A DNA stretch of 64,000 nt, taken from NCBI GenBank assembly GCA_005281725.1, contig SSBO01000013.1, positions 2,208,161 to 2,272,160 of the forward strand, in the 5' to 3' direction. Below the pieces are notes generated by a model. That model searched no databases, was not told the origin of the DNA, and saw only the letters and a program-made list of their open reading frames with translations. This DNA is from Wuchereria bancrofti (lineage: Eukaryota; Nematoda; Chromadorea; Rhabditida; Onchocercidae). Numbering within the stretch: position 1 is the stretch's first letter; the number at the start of each line of letters is the position of its first letter. The position numbers and the translations under genes are program-made. Positions 49,901-61,827 of the stretch are shown here, in pieces.

Positions 49901-52900
49901 TTAACAAATATTTCAGTATGAAAAATTTTTGCATTTTTTATATTTGACAATTTTGAATTTCTTCACACGCAAATTTGAGCAAATGATTTAGTTAATAAAT
50001 ATTCTTTTTTTTTTCATACTAAAAAATTTTTTTTACACAAATGTTTGAAAAAAAATTTTCAAAAGTCGAAAAAAAGAAAAAAGAATAGCATGAATGAATT
50101 TTTAATTCTTTCGCTTTTTTTTTCCCCTAAATATCAACAATTTTTCTCGATGTGATGAATTGTTTGCGGTTAGAGTTGAAAAATTAAGTTAAAAATGTAA
50201 GTTAGGGAAGAAAAAAGGAGGAAGTACTGCAGCAGGAATAGCAGGAAAGAATTAAGAGAGTGAGGAAAAAGGTGAGAGGGAGAGAAGGGATAGAAAAAAA
50301 TAAAGAAAGGTTAGAAAAATGTTTGGAATAAACCAAAACAGATATTCTGGAAAATCAACAAGGTCAAACCCGTTAAAATCTTCAAAAAAAGAAATGGACT
50401 TAACAGAAAAGATTTTAACCATTTTATCATCATTATTCATAAATAATTTCCGAATTAAAGTTTTTTTTTTTTAATTTTCACAATTGAGTGCTAAAGGTTC
50501 GGGAAATCTAAAAAAGTTGAATTTAACTTTGGACAGCATTTATCTCGATAACATTCACATCAGAATTTTAACTAGAATTAATCTTAGCTAGAATGGATCT
50601 TAAGTAGAATAGATTTCAACTCGAACAAAATTTAACTAGAATAGATCTTAGCTGGAATGAATTTTAACTTGGAATTTGATTAAAATTATTATACAGATTG
50701 AAGGGAGGAGAAAAATATTTGGAGCGAAATTAATTTATTACATTTCTTTACCAATACAATATTACTGTTAACCTTTTTTTTTTAAATCTATCAAATAAAT
50801 TTAAAAATTTTTAATCAATCAAGAAATATTTATGATAATAAATTATCTAAAATAACATATTTCATTCTTTGGCACTCTTTTTTCTTCTCCTTTTTTTCCC
50901 TTCTTTTTTTCAAAATAAGATAGTATTTCTAGAAGAAAAATTCAAATTCCATTTTTATTTTTTTTTGAAACATCATTTCATGAAGCAAAATATTGCATTA
51001 CACTGTTAAAATGTTGTCCACTTGAAATCTTTAAGATTTAAAAAAAGGAAATAGAGAGAGAAAGAGAAGTGAAAACTAACACATACCAATAACAAAGCAT
51101 TACACATATATATGTATAGAAACAGAGAGACAGGAAAGGAGAGAGAGAGAGAGAAGGACTGTCAATACATTGGAATTTTAACAAACCATTTAACGAGATT
51201 TTAAAGAAAAGGAATCGAAATCTACCATAAAGTTCCTAAAGTACTTCAGTTGAGTGGCGTTAATGGTTTCAATACCACTGATTAAAAGAAATAATTGTGG
51301 ATAGATGACACAATGTATGTGTGTGTTGGATGTACATACATTTATATATATATGCGCTTATGTATGTATTTATTTACTTAGAATGATTAAAAAATTTTTT
51401 CTTCATTTTTTTTTAAAAATGATAAGAAATGCTCTGATTGTTAGATTGAGCTGAAATGATAAAAAAACTGGATAAAAAGGCAAGTGGTACCAGTCAGCAA
51501 ATTTAATAAGATAAATTAATTGAACAAAAGTTTGACATACACATACATACAAATAAACATATATACACACAGACATACATACGCACCAACATTAAGAATT
51601 AAATATTCTAAAAATATTTTTTGAGATAGATTAACATACATGTAGATATATAAACACGCAAGTGTACATACATATACATGCACATTCAAACATACATACA
51701 CGCACACATACATGCATTCATATAAAGGTTAATATGTATTTGTTGAATGGTAAAAAGGAATGCAATATGCCTGTGTTTTACTGAAGTTCTTTTTAAAAGA
51801 GTTACAAAAAAAAAAAAAAAGCGCTGATCGCTGATCAGTTTTAGGACAGTTGAAATTTTCATCGCCACCGTGTCATTTGTCGATCTGTTCCACTCAATAA
51901 CATTATTTTATTTTAAAATGAATTTTTCATCAATATATAATATTGCATACTATCATTGTATAATTTCCACTAAATGATTGTTTTGTTTTTCTTTTTGTTT
52001 GTTTAATAAATCAAAATATTAAAGATTTTGACAATTAGATCTCCAATATCATTTGATCAAATCAACGATAAAAGTTTGTTGAATTTGCCAAATAATTCAA
52101 AAAAAAAATAATATTATCCCACTTTACTTTTGTCCTGATTAATTATCTTTCTCTCTCTCTCTCTCTCTTTAATTGAATAATAATAATAATCAAATGGAAA
52201 AATTCGAAGCAAAATAAATTTTACACAAATGATTTAAATTTTTTTTTTGAAAATAATAAATTTGTTAAATTACAAGTAAGAAACAAACCGCAAATTGAAT
52301 TGAAAAATTCCACAGTTTGCAGCACTGTTATATAAACAATATATACAGCAATTTTCCTGAAAAAAATCTTTCTTTTTTTGTTTTGTATTTTTTACGAAAA
52401 AAAAAACAGAAAAGAAAAAAGAGAAAAGTATTTTCATTATATGATGAAAAGAATTTATGAAATCATAAAAACAAAATATAAGTGTAAAGAAAAGAAGCAG
52501 AAGTGATATTTTTGTTTTTTCTTTATTTTTCTTCAATTGCACTTTTACTGATTTGATAACAAACAAATGAAATTAAAATGTACTAATTATCTTTGTTTAT
52601 ATCTGCTAAATAGATTAATAATTCAATATTAGCACACTGTAGTATATATCTGATGATTTTTTCACTTTAAATAATTTTTGGATAAGAAATTAAGGAAGAG
52701 TAAATGAAATTCATTTTTAATTAGGTAAAAAAAGTTATCAAAAAGAGAATTGATGAAATAATGAAAAACAAAATTTTTGTTTAAACAATATACTATAAAT
52801 AATAATACTAAACTGATTTGAAAAAGGAAAAAAACTGTTACAATGTCTAATAATTAAAATTAAATTTACCTGAATTAAATCATATGCTATAATTATATGT

Positions 52901-55900
52901 TTTGAAGTTTTTTTCTTTATATAATTTTCTTTAGTATTACCTAATATAGCATACAGTCAATAATTAATAATGTTACTATGTAAATTTTTATTATTCAAAA
53001 AAAAAGTAAAAACCTTAGAAAGTATGTTCGTACGGTAAATAATGTTTCACAGAGATTAATTTCATCTCGAATTGCTTGTGTTGTACAACCGATCAAATCA
53101 ACAACTGGCTGTGATATAGCTTCAACTAAAAATTTAAAAAAAAATTTGCATAAAAGTTTGTAGGATAAATTTTTTTTCTTTTCTTTTGCTGTTTTTTTTC
53201 TTCGTTGTAATTTTATCATATTTTAGTTATAAAAATAAAATTTTATTCCGATGGGTCATCAAAAATAAATTACAAATTTTCCAAATGTATTTTGCATTTA
53301 TGATTATTGCGTTTTTTCCTTCTTTCTTTTTCAGTAAAAATTTCGAATATTTATTTTTGTTCAACCACTTATTAGAAAATTTACTAATTTTTCTGCTAAG
53401 TTAAAATTTCACTCAGTACCACCATTACATTTTACATTTGTAATAATAATAAGTTTAAAATTAAGTTTTAATAGTATATTGTCTACTTTGTTGTTATATG
53501 TTAACTTGTATAAATTAACTATTACTATTAACATACTACATAAATTTTCTATATTATCTTACTTATGATGATCGTATAGGTAAGAAATTTTTGAAATAAA
53601 CGAAATAAATATTAGAAAAGTAGGAAGAAAAGAATGCCTACCTAATCATATATTAATTTTATTCAAATTAAAAATTTAACGCTCTTAACAATATTAGTAA
53701 AAATGTTGCTAATAGGGAAAAATTTTCTTTTTTTTTGAAGTCATAAGCATACAACAAATAATTAATTATAATGTTATTAAAATTTGGGAAGAAAATAAAA
53801 TATTAAAAAGAAAAGTTTAAAAAAAGAACAGTATTTTTTTGGAAATAAACTAAAATGAATGAATGAATGATTCGTCTTAAAAAATAAAATTCATCAACCA
53901 ATGCATCAAAACCAAAAAAAAAGAAATGATAGTTGATTTATTTAAGTGGATTGAAAATTGAAACCTTTGGTTGCATGTATATGAGAATGTAGAATTAGCG
54001 GTCGACCGCCTTCTAGCATCAAACTATCATAAACATTACTGCCAGCATTACTTGATAGGAAATTATCGAATGTGAAAGTTGCAAAATTTGATTCACCACT
54101 AGGAGTAGCACCACCACCACTACTACCATTACCACCACCAACACCACCATTTGCTTGTGTATTATTACTGGTAGCACTACTACCACTGCTACTGCCGCCG
54201 CCACCACCACCACTACTGCTGCTACTATTACTACCACCGCTTATTCCTATAATATTTCAATTTTTATTTTTTAAATATTTGAAAGAAATATTTAGTTATA
54301 AGAACTTTTAAGTTTTTAAGTAAAATAATATCAGAAAAAGAAAATAATGCTAAATTTTATATGAAATAAGCATATCTTATTTTATTCAATAAAAATTAAT
54401 TAGTATATAATATTAGTAATTATTTCAATGAATTTAAGAAAATCAAAGATACATGTGGAGTTTTTTTCTTTTTACATTATAGCTTTTATTTATGGAAATG
54501 TTTTGAAAGGAAAGAAATTGCATGATAATATTCAAATTAAGTTTAATTATTTCAATAAAAATAAAAAATAGGAAATGAATTAAATATTATATTTTTATAT
54601 TTTAAATATTATAAGAAGGATTAAATATAAATAAAAAAATTATGTTAATTTATTGAAAATTGAAGAAAAAAAGATTCAATTATACCTGAATGATGACTAC
54701 TGATAATTCGATCAGAACTAATGTAACTGTTATAGCGATTTGTAGAAAGATGAGAAATAACACTATCATAAGATAATTGTCTTTTTGGTTCCTCTTCTAA
54801 TATCATTTCCGAGTTTGTTGCTTCATTCAATTCTGTATGATAAAGAAAAATTTTGCATATACTAATTTTATTTTTTAAATGTTAATTAATTCATTCACTA
54901 ATTACTATTTGTAAACAAAAAAGAAAAAATCTTCCTTTTAAAAAAAATTTAATTTTAATAAATCTTATAATGCAAAATTGCGCATTTCAAAATTTTTTAA
55001 TAGCCAAAATTTTTTTCAACCAAAAACTTATTTTAATTATTTAATGCTTATTTTATTTTTATTTAAAAATTTACTTTATATTTATTTTATTTTAAAAACT
55101 TATTTTAATTTCAACATATATGAAAATAACAATCAGTTTATTATTATGATATCATATTTTCTTTACATAATCATAATGGTATCGCTTATTTCAAACCTAC
55201 CTTTTTAACTATTCTATTCATGTGCTAGTGAATTAACTTACTTTTTTCTTAAATTGCTAATTTCAGGTAATCAAACAAGAAAAGCTCAAAAAAAGATTTA
55301 AAAAAAGTAAAAAACTCTTCTGAGTTATGCTTTTAATTAGTGAAAGAATCAAAGAGCCATAGTGTGTTAATGAATTTTTTAGTCCTATTTATGATTATAA
55401 TTAAATTAAAAAGTTAAGATTCATTAAAAAAAATTAAGTGATAAGATTTAAAAAAGTCAAACCTGGATATAACATCCTATTTTTATTCAATGATCGCTTA
55501 TCATTATTACTTTCATCATTCTTTTTCATTATTGAGACAATAGATGTCGAGCCAAGTTTAATTTTTACTGTCGTAATTGTACGTTTTGTTCCATTTTCAT
55601 AAATTAATNCAAAAAAAAAGAAATGATAGTTGATTTATTTAAGTGGATTGAAAATTGAAACCTTTGGTTGCATGTATATGAGAATGTAGAATTAGCGGTC
55701 GACCGCCTTCTAGCATCAAACTATCATAAACATTACTGCCAGCATTACTTGATAGGAAATTATCGAATGTGAAAGTTGCAAAATTTGATTCACCACTAGG
55801 AGTAGCACCACCACCACTACTACCATTACCACCACCAACACCACCATTTGCTTGTGTATTATTACTGGTAGCACTACTACCACTGCTACTGCCGCCGCCA

Positions 55901-58900
55901 CCACCACCACTACTGCTGCTACTATTACTACCACCGCTTATTCCTATAATATTTCAATTTTTATTTTTTAAATATTTGAAAGAAATATTTAGTTATAAGA
56001 ACTTTTAAGTTTTTAAGTAAAATAATATCAGAAAAAGAAAATAATGCTAAATTTTATATGAAATAAGCATATCTTATTTTATTCAATAAAAATTAATTAG
56101 TATATAATATTAGTAATTATTTCAATGAATTTAAGAAAATCAAAGATACATGTGGAGTTTTTTTCTTTTTACATTATAGCTTTTATTTATGGAAATGTTT
56201 TGAAAGGAAAGAAATTGCATGATAATATTCAAATTAAGTTTAATTATTTCAATAAAAATAAAAAATAGGAAATGAATTAAATATTATATTTTTATATTTT
56301 AAATATTATAAGAAGGATTAAATATAAATAAAAAAATTATGTTAATTTATTGAAAATTGAAGAAAAAAAGATTCAATTATACCTGAATGATGACTACTGA
56401 TAATTCGATCAGAACTAATGTAACTGTTATAGCGATTTGTAGAAAGATGAGAAATAACACTATCATAAGATAATTGTCTTTTTGGTTCCTCTTCTAATAT
56501 CATTTCCGAGTTTGTTGCTTCATTCAATTCTGTATGATAAAGAAAAATTTTGCATATACTAATTTTATTTTTTAAATGTTAATTAATTCATTCACTAATT
56601 ACTATTTGTAAACAAAAAAGAAAAAATCTTCCTTTTAAAAAAAATTTAATTTTAATAAATCTTATAATGCAAAATTGCGCATTTCAAAATTTTTTAATAG
56701 CCAAAATTTTTTTCAACCAAAAACTTATTTTAATTATTTAATGCTTATTTTATTTTTATTTAAAAATTTACTTTATATTTATTTTATTTTAAAAACTTAT
56801 TTTAATTTCAACATATATGAAAATAACAATCAGTTTATTATTATGATATCATATTTTCTTTACATAATCATAATGGTATCGCTTATTTCAAACCTACCTT
56901 TTTAACTATTCTATTCATGTGCTAGTGAATTAACTTACTTTTTTCTTAAATTGCTAATTTCAGGTAATCAAACAAGAAAAGCTCAAAAAAAGATTTAAAA
57001 AAAGTAAAAAACTCTTCTGAGTTATGCTTTTAATTAGTGAAAGAATCAAAGAGCCATAGTGTGTTAATGAATTTTTTAGTCCTATTTATGATTATAATTA
57101 AATTAAAAAGTTAAGATTCATTAAAAAAAATTAAGTGATAAGATTTAAAAAAGTCAAACCTGGATATAACATCCTATTTTTATTCAATGATCGCTTATCA
57201 TTATTACTTTCATCATTCTTTTTCATTATTGAGACAATAGATGTCGAGCCAAGTTTAATTTTTACTGTCGTAATTGTACGTTTTGTTCCATTTTCATAAA
57301 TTAATGTATCACTTTCATTATTATGATCTTCTGATCTGAATTATTTATAAATTATTTTTAATAAATTTTATTTTTTAAATTTATTTCAAAAAAAGGAAAT
57401 GTGTGAAAATTTTAATATGAAAATCTAACAATAATTTTATTATTACTAAATGAAACATATATAATAGTGATAATGAATGTTTGTACCTTGTTAAATTTGA
57501 TGAGAAATGCTGATAACAATCAGCGCTACTACTAGCATCACCATCACCGCAGTCATCATTTTTATCACTTGCAATAAATGACCTTCCTTCATCAAAATTA
57601 TCACTTATAATTTCTGTTGTTACAGAACTCATTTGTACTTCTGCATCAATTGCATCAATATATGCATATTCATCCTGTAATATTAATTCATTCCTTTTTT
57701 TTCAAAAATACAAAAAGAAAAGAAAAATTTCATAATAATAATAATAATTTAGCATAATAACTTTAAAACTATTTCAAATTCGTAAATTAATAATGTCACA
57801 ATATTTTACCATAAAAGTTAATATTAATACTATAAAAGTTCTATTAATGCTGCAAGCAATACTAATTCAATAACGGAACACTAAAAAAAATGGATCGGGC
57901 AAGAATTACTAACTGAAAACATTTCCATTTTTTAACTTATTCATTCATTATAATATCAATGTTTTGTAGCATTTAATCATATTTAATTGACAACACCTCA
58001 ATAATTTTATCAATCACATTAATTGAAATGTACAGATCAATATTTTTTGTTTTTTTCCTCCTTAAAGTATAATAACAATAAATAGTAACTGCAAAAAAAT
58101 ATAATAATAATAAAATGCAAAAAGAAAAAAACATACGATATTTTGATTATTAAACCTAGTGCTAATTGATGACATACATTGTCGTGATTGATTTCGATGT
58201 CGTCGTAATGCTAACATTGATCTATAACAAAAAAAGGAATACATAAATAAATCAGTTTAAATTTACATATTATTATTTCAATAATTCCAAATTGTTCAGT
58301 TTTATCATATCATAAAAACGAAAGAAATTAAAAACAAAAACTTACATACCTAAAAGATGCGCAACATTTTTTGCATAATATACCAGAATCTTTGGAATGT
58401 AATTCTATATGCTTCCTTAATTCAAAATCATTGAAAAAACGTTGTGGACACATTTCACATTGTAATGATAATTGTTCTAATTCATTATGTTGAGCATTAT
58501 GTCGACTAAGATAGCCACGTGTTGGAAATTGTAATTTACATTTGCGACATTGATAGAGCTTAAATGAATATACATATATTAAATTTAATTAATTATCATA
58601 TTTCTTTTTACTTTTATTATTTAAGTTATTATCAAAAATTATTCGGTATTTGTTATTACCAAAAAAAAAGAAAGAAGAAAAAAATTAATACAATAACAAG
58701 AAAAACAATAACAATAACGGAAAAAAAGAAATTAATATTTGTAGTAAGACAGAAATGAATTTGATTTATTAAAGTGAAAATTTATTCATTCAATAATTGA
58801 TTTGGTAAATCCCGTAAATCAAAAATAATTATAACAAACATTCATTAAATATTATTCTTTTAAATATATTACTTATTTAAAAGAATAATTGTATTTTATT

Positions 58901-61827
58901 TATTATAATCAATCATTTTTTCATTTATAATTTAAAATGTTTTTTTTTACCTTATTCCTATATTTTTGTAAGTAATTATCGATAACAGCTTGCTCTAAAA
59001 ATCGTTTTGGCGCAATTGGTTCATGCAACTCAATTTGTTGTTTCACTGCTAATGCTTCGGATGTAATTGCTTCAATTGGAATATCAATTGATTCAATATG
59101 TTGCTCAATTGGTTTACTTGATATGGTGAAATTTGATCGTCGATTACTACTGTAAAAATAAAAAATTAAAGTCTTTCATGTAAATATAAACTATGAATAA
59201 AAAAACAACAAAAAAAAATATTTTATTTGATTATTTATATATTTATAATAATATGTTTAAATTAAAATTTAGAAATTTTTGATATTTTAAAAGACGAATA
59301 AAAAGGTTAGATTATAATCTTTTCCATAGAACAAAAAAGTTACAAATGTTCGGTCTTGCAATTTGATCGAAATATTTGACTTCCATCTTTTCAAAAAAAA
59401 TTAAATCAAACAGACCTAAAAAAACTGCCAAAATCGGATTGAGCAAACCTTTCCGATGTTTGCTGCAATGACAATTCTCGTGTGTCAAAGAGATTTGACT
59501 GATTGACAGTTAAACGATACATCAAACGTTTGTTAAATGGTCTGCAAAATACAAAAAAAAAAGCATAACTTTATAGAAAGAAAAAAAAGCAAAAGAGAAA
59601 GAAGGGAAAAAAAAACAGGTTAAGAAAAAAAAAAAGAAACAAAATAAAACGACTAACAAATTGCCATTTTTAGTGCGATCCGGACATTTATGCTGATACA
59701 GATTTGATCGAAATTTATAAGTCTGAAAAATAAAAAAAAAAGAAAAAAAAGAAAAACAAAAAGCAAATTTAACAAGTTTTCCTCCTTTTTCTTTTCCTTC
59801 TTTCTTTTTTTTATTTTGAAAAATTAACAACCTACTAATAAAAAAGAAAGAAGAAAATAGAGAAAATAATGGATGAATTAAAAAGAAAAAAATTGTAAAT
59901 AAATTTAATAAAACAAGGAAATTATAAAATTATGCATATATATAATATATTTTATAAAATTATATGAAAGGCATATGGTGGCTTTTTTTAAAGCAAATTG
60001 AAAAAAGAAAAACAAATAAATAAATTTAAGGAATGAAAACGATGATGAAAGAATGATAATACGATTGAATGCTTTTTTCTTACCTAATTAATTAATTAAT
60101 TAAAAGATATATCATTTTCTTCGTTTTCCACTTACTATCACTAATTAACACTTATTAACACACCTACACATCTTTTTGTAGTACACTTTTTTTTAAATTA
60201 ATGATAACCTAATAACATCATGGTCCTACATTTTCATTCCAACACATTTTTGGCACACAAATTTCATTCCACAATCCATTACACACTCTAATTAATTAAT
60301 TAATTAATTGTCGATTAATGATAATCAAAATTTGTAAATGAATTATTAACCAAGCTATATATAATTTTCTTTTTTCTAATTAATGCAAAAAAAAATTTTT
60401 TTTTTCTTTTTACATATTGCTATGCAAATGAAATTAAATGTTAATATTATTAAATAAAATTTTGCTATACTGATAAGTGGGGTAAACTTTGTATAGAATT
60501 ATTTAAAAAAAAATAGAATTTAACATTAAATGAAATAAATATGAGATAGAAAAGGTAAAATAAATTGAACTACTCAAAAATTGCTGTTTTTTTTAATTTG
60601 TTGATACATTAGAAAAAAAAATCCATGTATAGCTAAACTGTAAAAGAAATCTTTATGAATGGATGAAATTTAAAAATATTTGGAAAAAAGAATTTTTTTT
60701 CCTAATAGGTGAAATTGTATGAACAATAAGATATATAGTTTTATAGGTAGTATTTTCTTTTGCTTTTGTTTTTTTCTTTCCATTCTTATTCATATCATAA
60801 ATTATTTTTAAATGATATTCTGATTAAAAAGAAAAGAAATTGAAATGAAACCTTATAACAAAATTTGCATTTAAATGGTCGATCATTGGAATGCTTTACT
60901 GCGTGTTGTTTAAGATACCACACCGAATTGAATAATTTACCGCAATCTTTGCATGCACATTGCTGATTCTTCTCTAATGTTATATTAATATTGTCCACTT
61001 CGGTTGGACAAATTACAACTGGTGGTGGCGCTACTGTCGCTTCTGTTGACTGACTCTGTTATATGGAAAAAATAAAAAAGGAAGGAAAACAAAAAAATTA
61101 CTCATTTGATTTATTTTTTGCTCTTCTTTTTTTCTTCCTCTTATCATTTTGTTCTTATTTAATATTAAAAAGAAAAAAATTTTGACAATACAAGAACTTC
61201 TCTTTTTTATATTTTTTGCTTTTTTTTTTCTTTCTCTAATCATTTTGTTTTTATTTAATATTAAAAAAAAAAAAAAAATTTAACAATATTTTAGACATCA
61301 AAGGAAAAACATTAATGAAAAAAACATTTACGTCATCAATGTTTCATTGCTTTAAAAAAAAGAAAAGAAAAACATTTAAATTGGTGAATGAACTGAAAGA
61401 AGATGATTTAATCATTCTTCCTTGACATTTAATCAAATAATTAAATATTTAATGAAATAACGCAATTATCCATTATTTATTCAGTATTTCAATAATTACT
61501 GCAATTGTCAATAATTCTTAATAAATTTTGCTTATAAAAGAAAACAAAAATTTCAATCATAAAATTACTAATAGTATATATATCTTAACTTTTATTAAAC
61601 ACAGATTGATTTATAAACAATAAATAATAATCAATTAAGATAATAATTAATAATAATAAAAATAAAGTACACAAATTTCATTCTCAGTAAATCATTTTTA
61701 ATTATGAATGTATTCGAATTATAAGATAAATTAAAAATTTTCACTAATAAAAGAAAAATTATAGAAATTGAAATACCATTCGAACATCGTTTAAATTCAA
61801 ATATTGCTGTTCAATTTGCATCATCAT
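46967..61827 (-). CDS. C2H2/C2HC zinc-finger protein with Gly/Ser-rich region (five fingers)
   Basis: Minus-strand exons in phase: 61827-61777, 61055-60852, 59722-59658, 59541-59449, 59149-58951, 58558-58350, 58221-58137, 57674-57487, 57335-57160, 56529-56383, 55943-55662, 53125-53014, 52356-52289 and 47181-46967, about 697 residues. Fingers: CKDC...H..H (residues 52-72), CKFC...HKC (80-98), CRKC...H...H (208-228), CEMC...H...H (238-258) and CKKC...H (266-282, C2HC-like). An acidic, Ser/Asp-rich part and a Gly/Ser-rich exon (about 473-520) follow. The pattern suggests a nuclear DNA-binding regulator; I cannot name it. The start is uncertain: the frame stays open upstream of the MMM at 61827 to about 61890, so the first exon may lie further right. 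Exons at 55662-57160 are duplicated by the assembly defect, and one copy only is used here. The 52356-52289 exon is the least certain; it was accepted because its phases bridge its neighbours. Confidence 0.75.
50565..50680. repeat. Degenerate tandem repeat, about 17-18 bp unit
   Basis: Six to seven units of the type TTTAACTAGAATAGATC / TTAGCTAGAATGGATC / TTAAGTAGAATAGATT, clearly related and in tandem. Confidence 0.7.
51535..51718. repeat. Imperfect (CATA)n/(CA)n microsatellite
   Basis: Two CATACATA-rich tracts (about 51535-51590 and 51632-51718) separated by unique AT-rich DNA. A related TGTATGTG tract lies at 51314-51370. Confidence 0.75.
53913..55608. repeat. First copy of a 1696-bp direct repeat (contig overlap)
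   Basis: Matches 55610-57305 at a constant offset of 1697 bases wherever compared; the long open frames in both copies are identical in translation. It carries copies of zinc-finger-gene exons at 54246-53965 and 54832-54686. The copy of the 57335-57160 exon is cut off at its end by the N. Interpreted as the end of the left contig. Confidence 0.9.
55609..55609. other. Single N: contig junction
   Basis: The only ambiguous base in the window. The text before it stops inside a coding exon, and the text after it restarts 1.7 kb earlier in the same gene, so it marks an uncollapsed overlap rather than a real gap. Confidence 0.9.
55610..57305. repeat. Second copy of the 1696-bp direct repeat (contig overlap)
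   Basis: Identical partner of 53913-55608. Unlike the first copy it continues into unique sequence at its right end and completes the exon at 57160-57335, so this is the copy used in the gene model. Its left end would join directly to the sequence left of 53913. Confidence 0.9.

Larger units (their letters stand above)
47182..52288. other. 5.1 kb last intron of the zinc-finger gene
   Basis: AT-rich with (CT)n, (GA)n and (CATA)n tracts. It holds a 17-bp tandem repeat at 50565-50680 and a GC-richer block with CTGATCGCTGATCAG at about 51823-51838. No further exon was recognised, though a small one could be missed. Confidence 0.45.

Noticed and set aside
54019..54311. Long Val/Ala-rich and Pro-rich open frames opposite or out of frame with the Gly/Ser exon, and the same at 55716-56008
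   Set aside because: They are shadow frames of GGT/AGT/CCACCA triplet repeats. The frame that joins in phase with neighbouring exons is the Gly/Ser-rich one on the minus strand.
53913..57305. Recent segmental or exon duplication in the zinc-finger gene
   Set aside because: No difference was seen between copies, a single N sits at the boundary, and the left copy is cut off mid-exon. All point to an assembly overlap.
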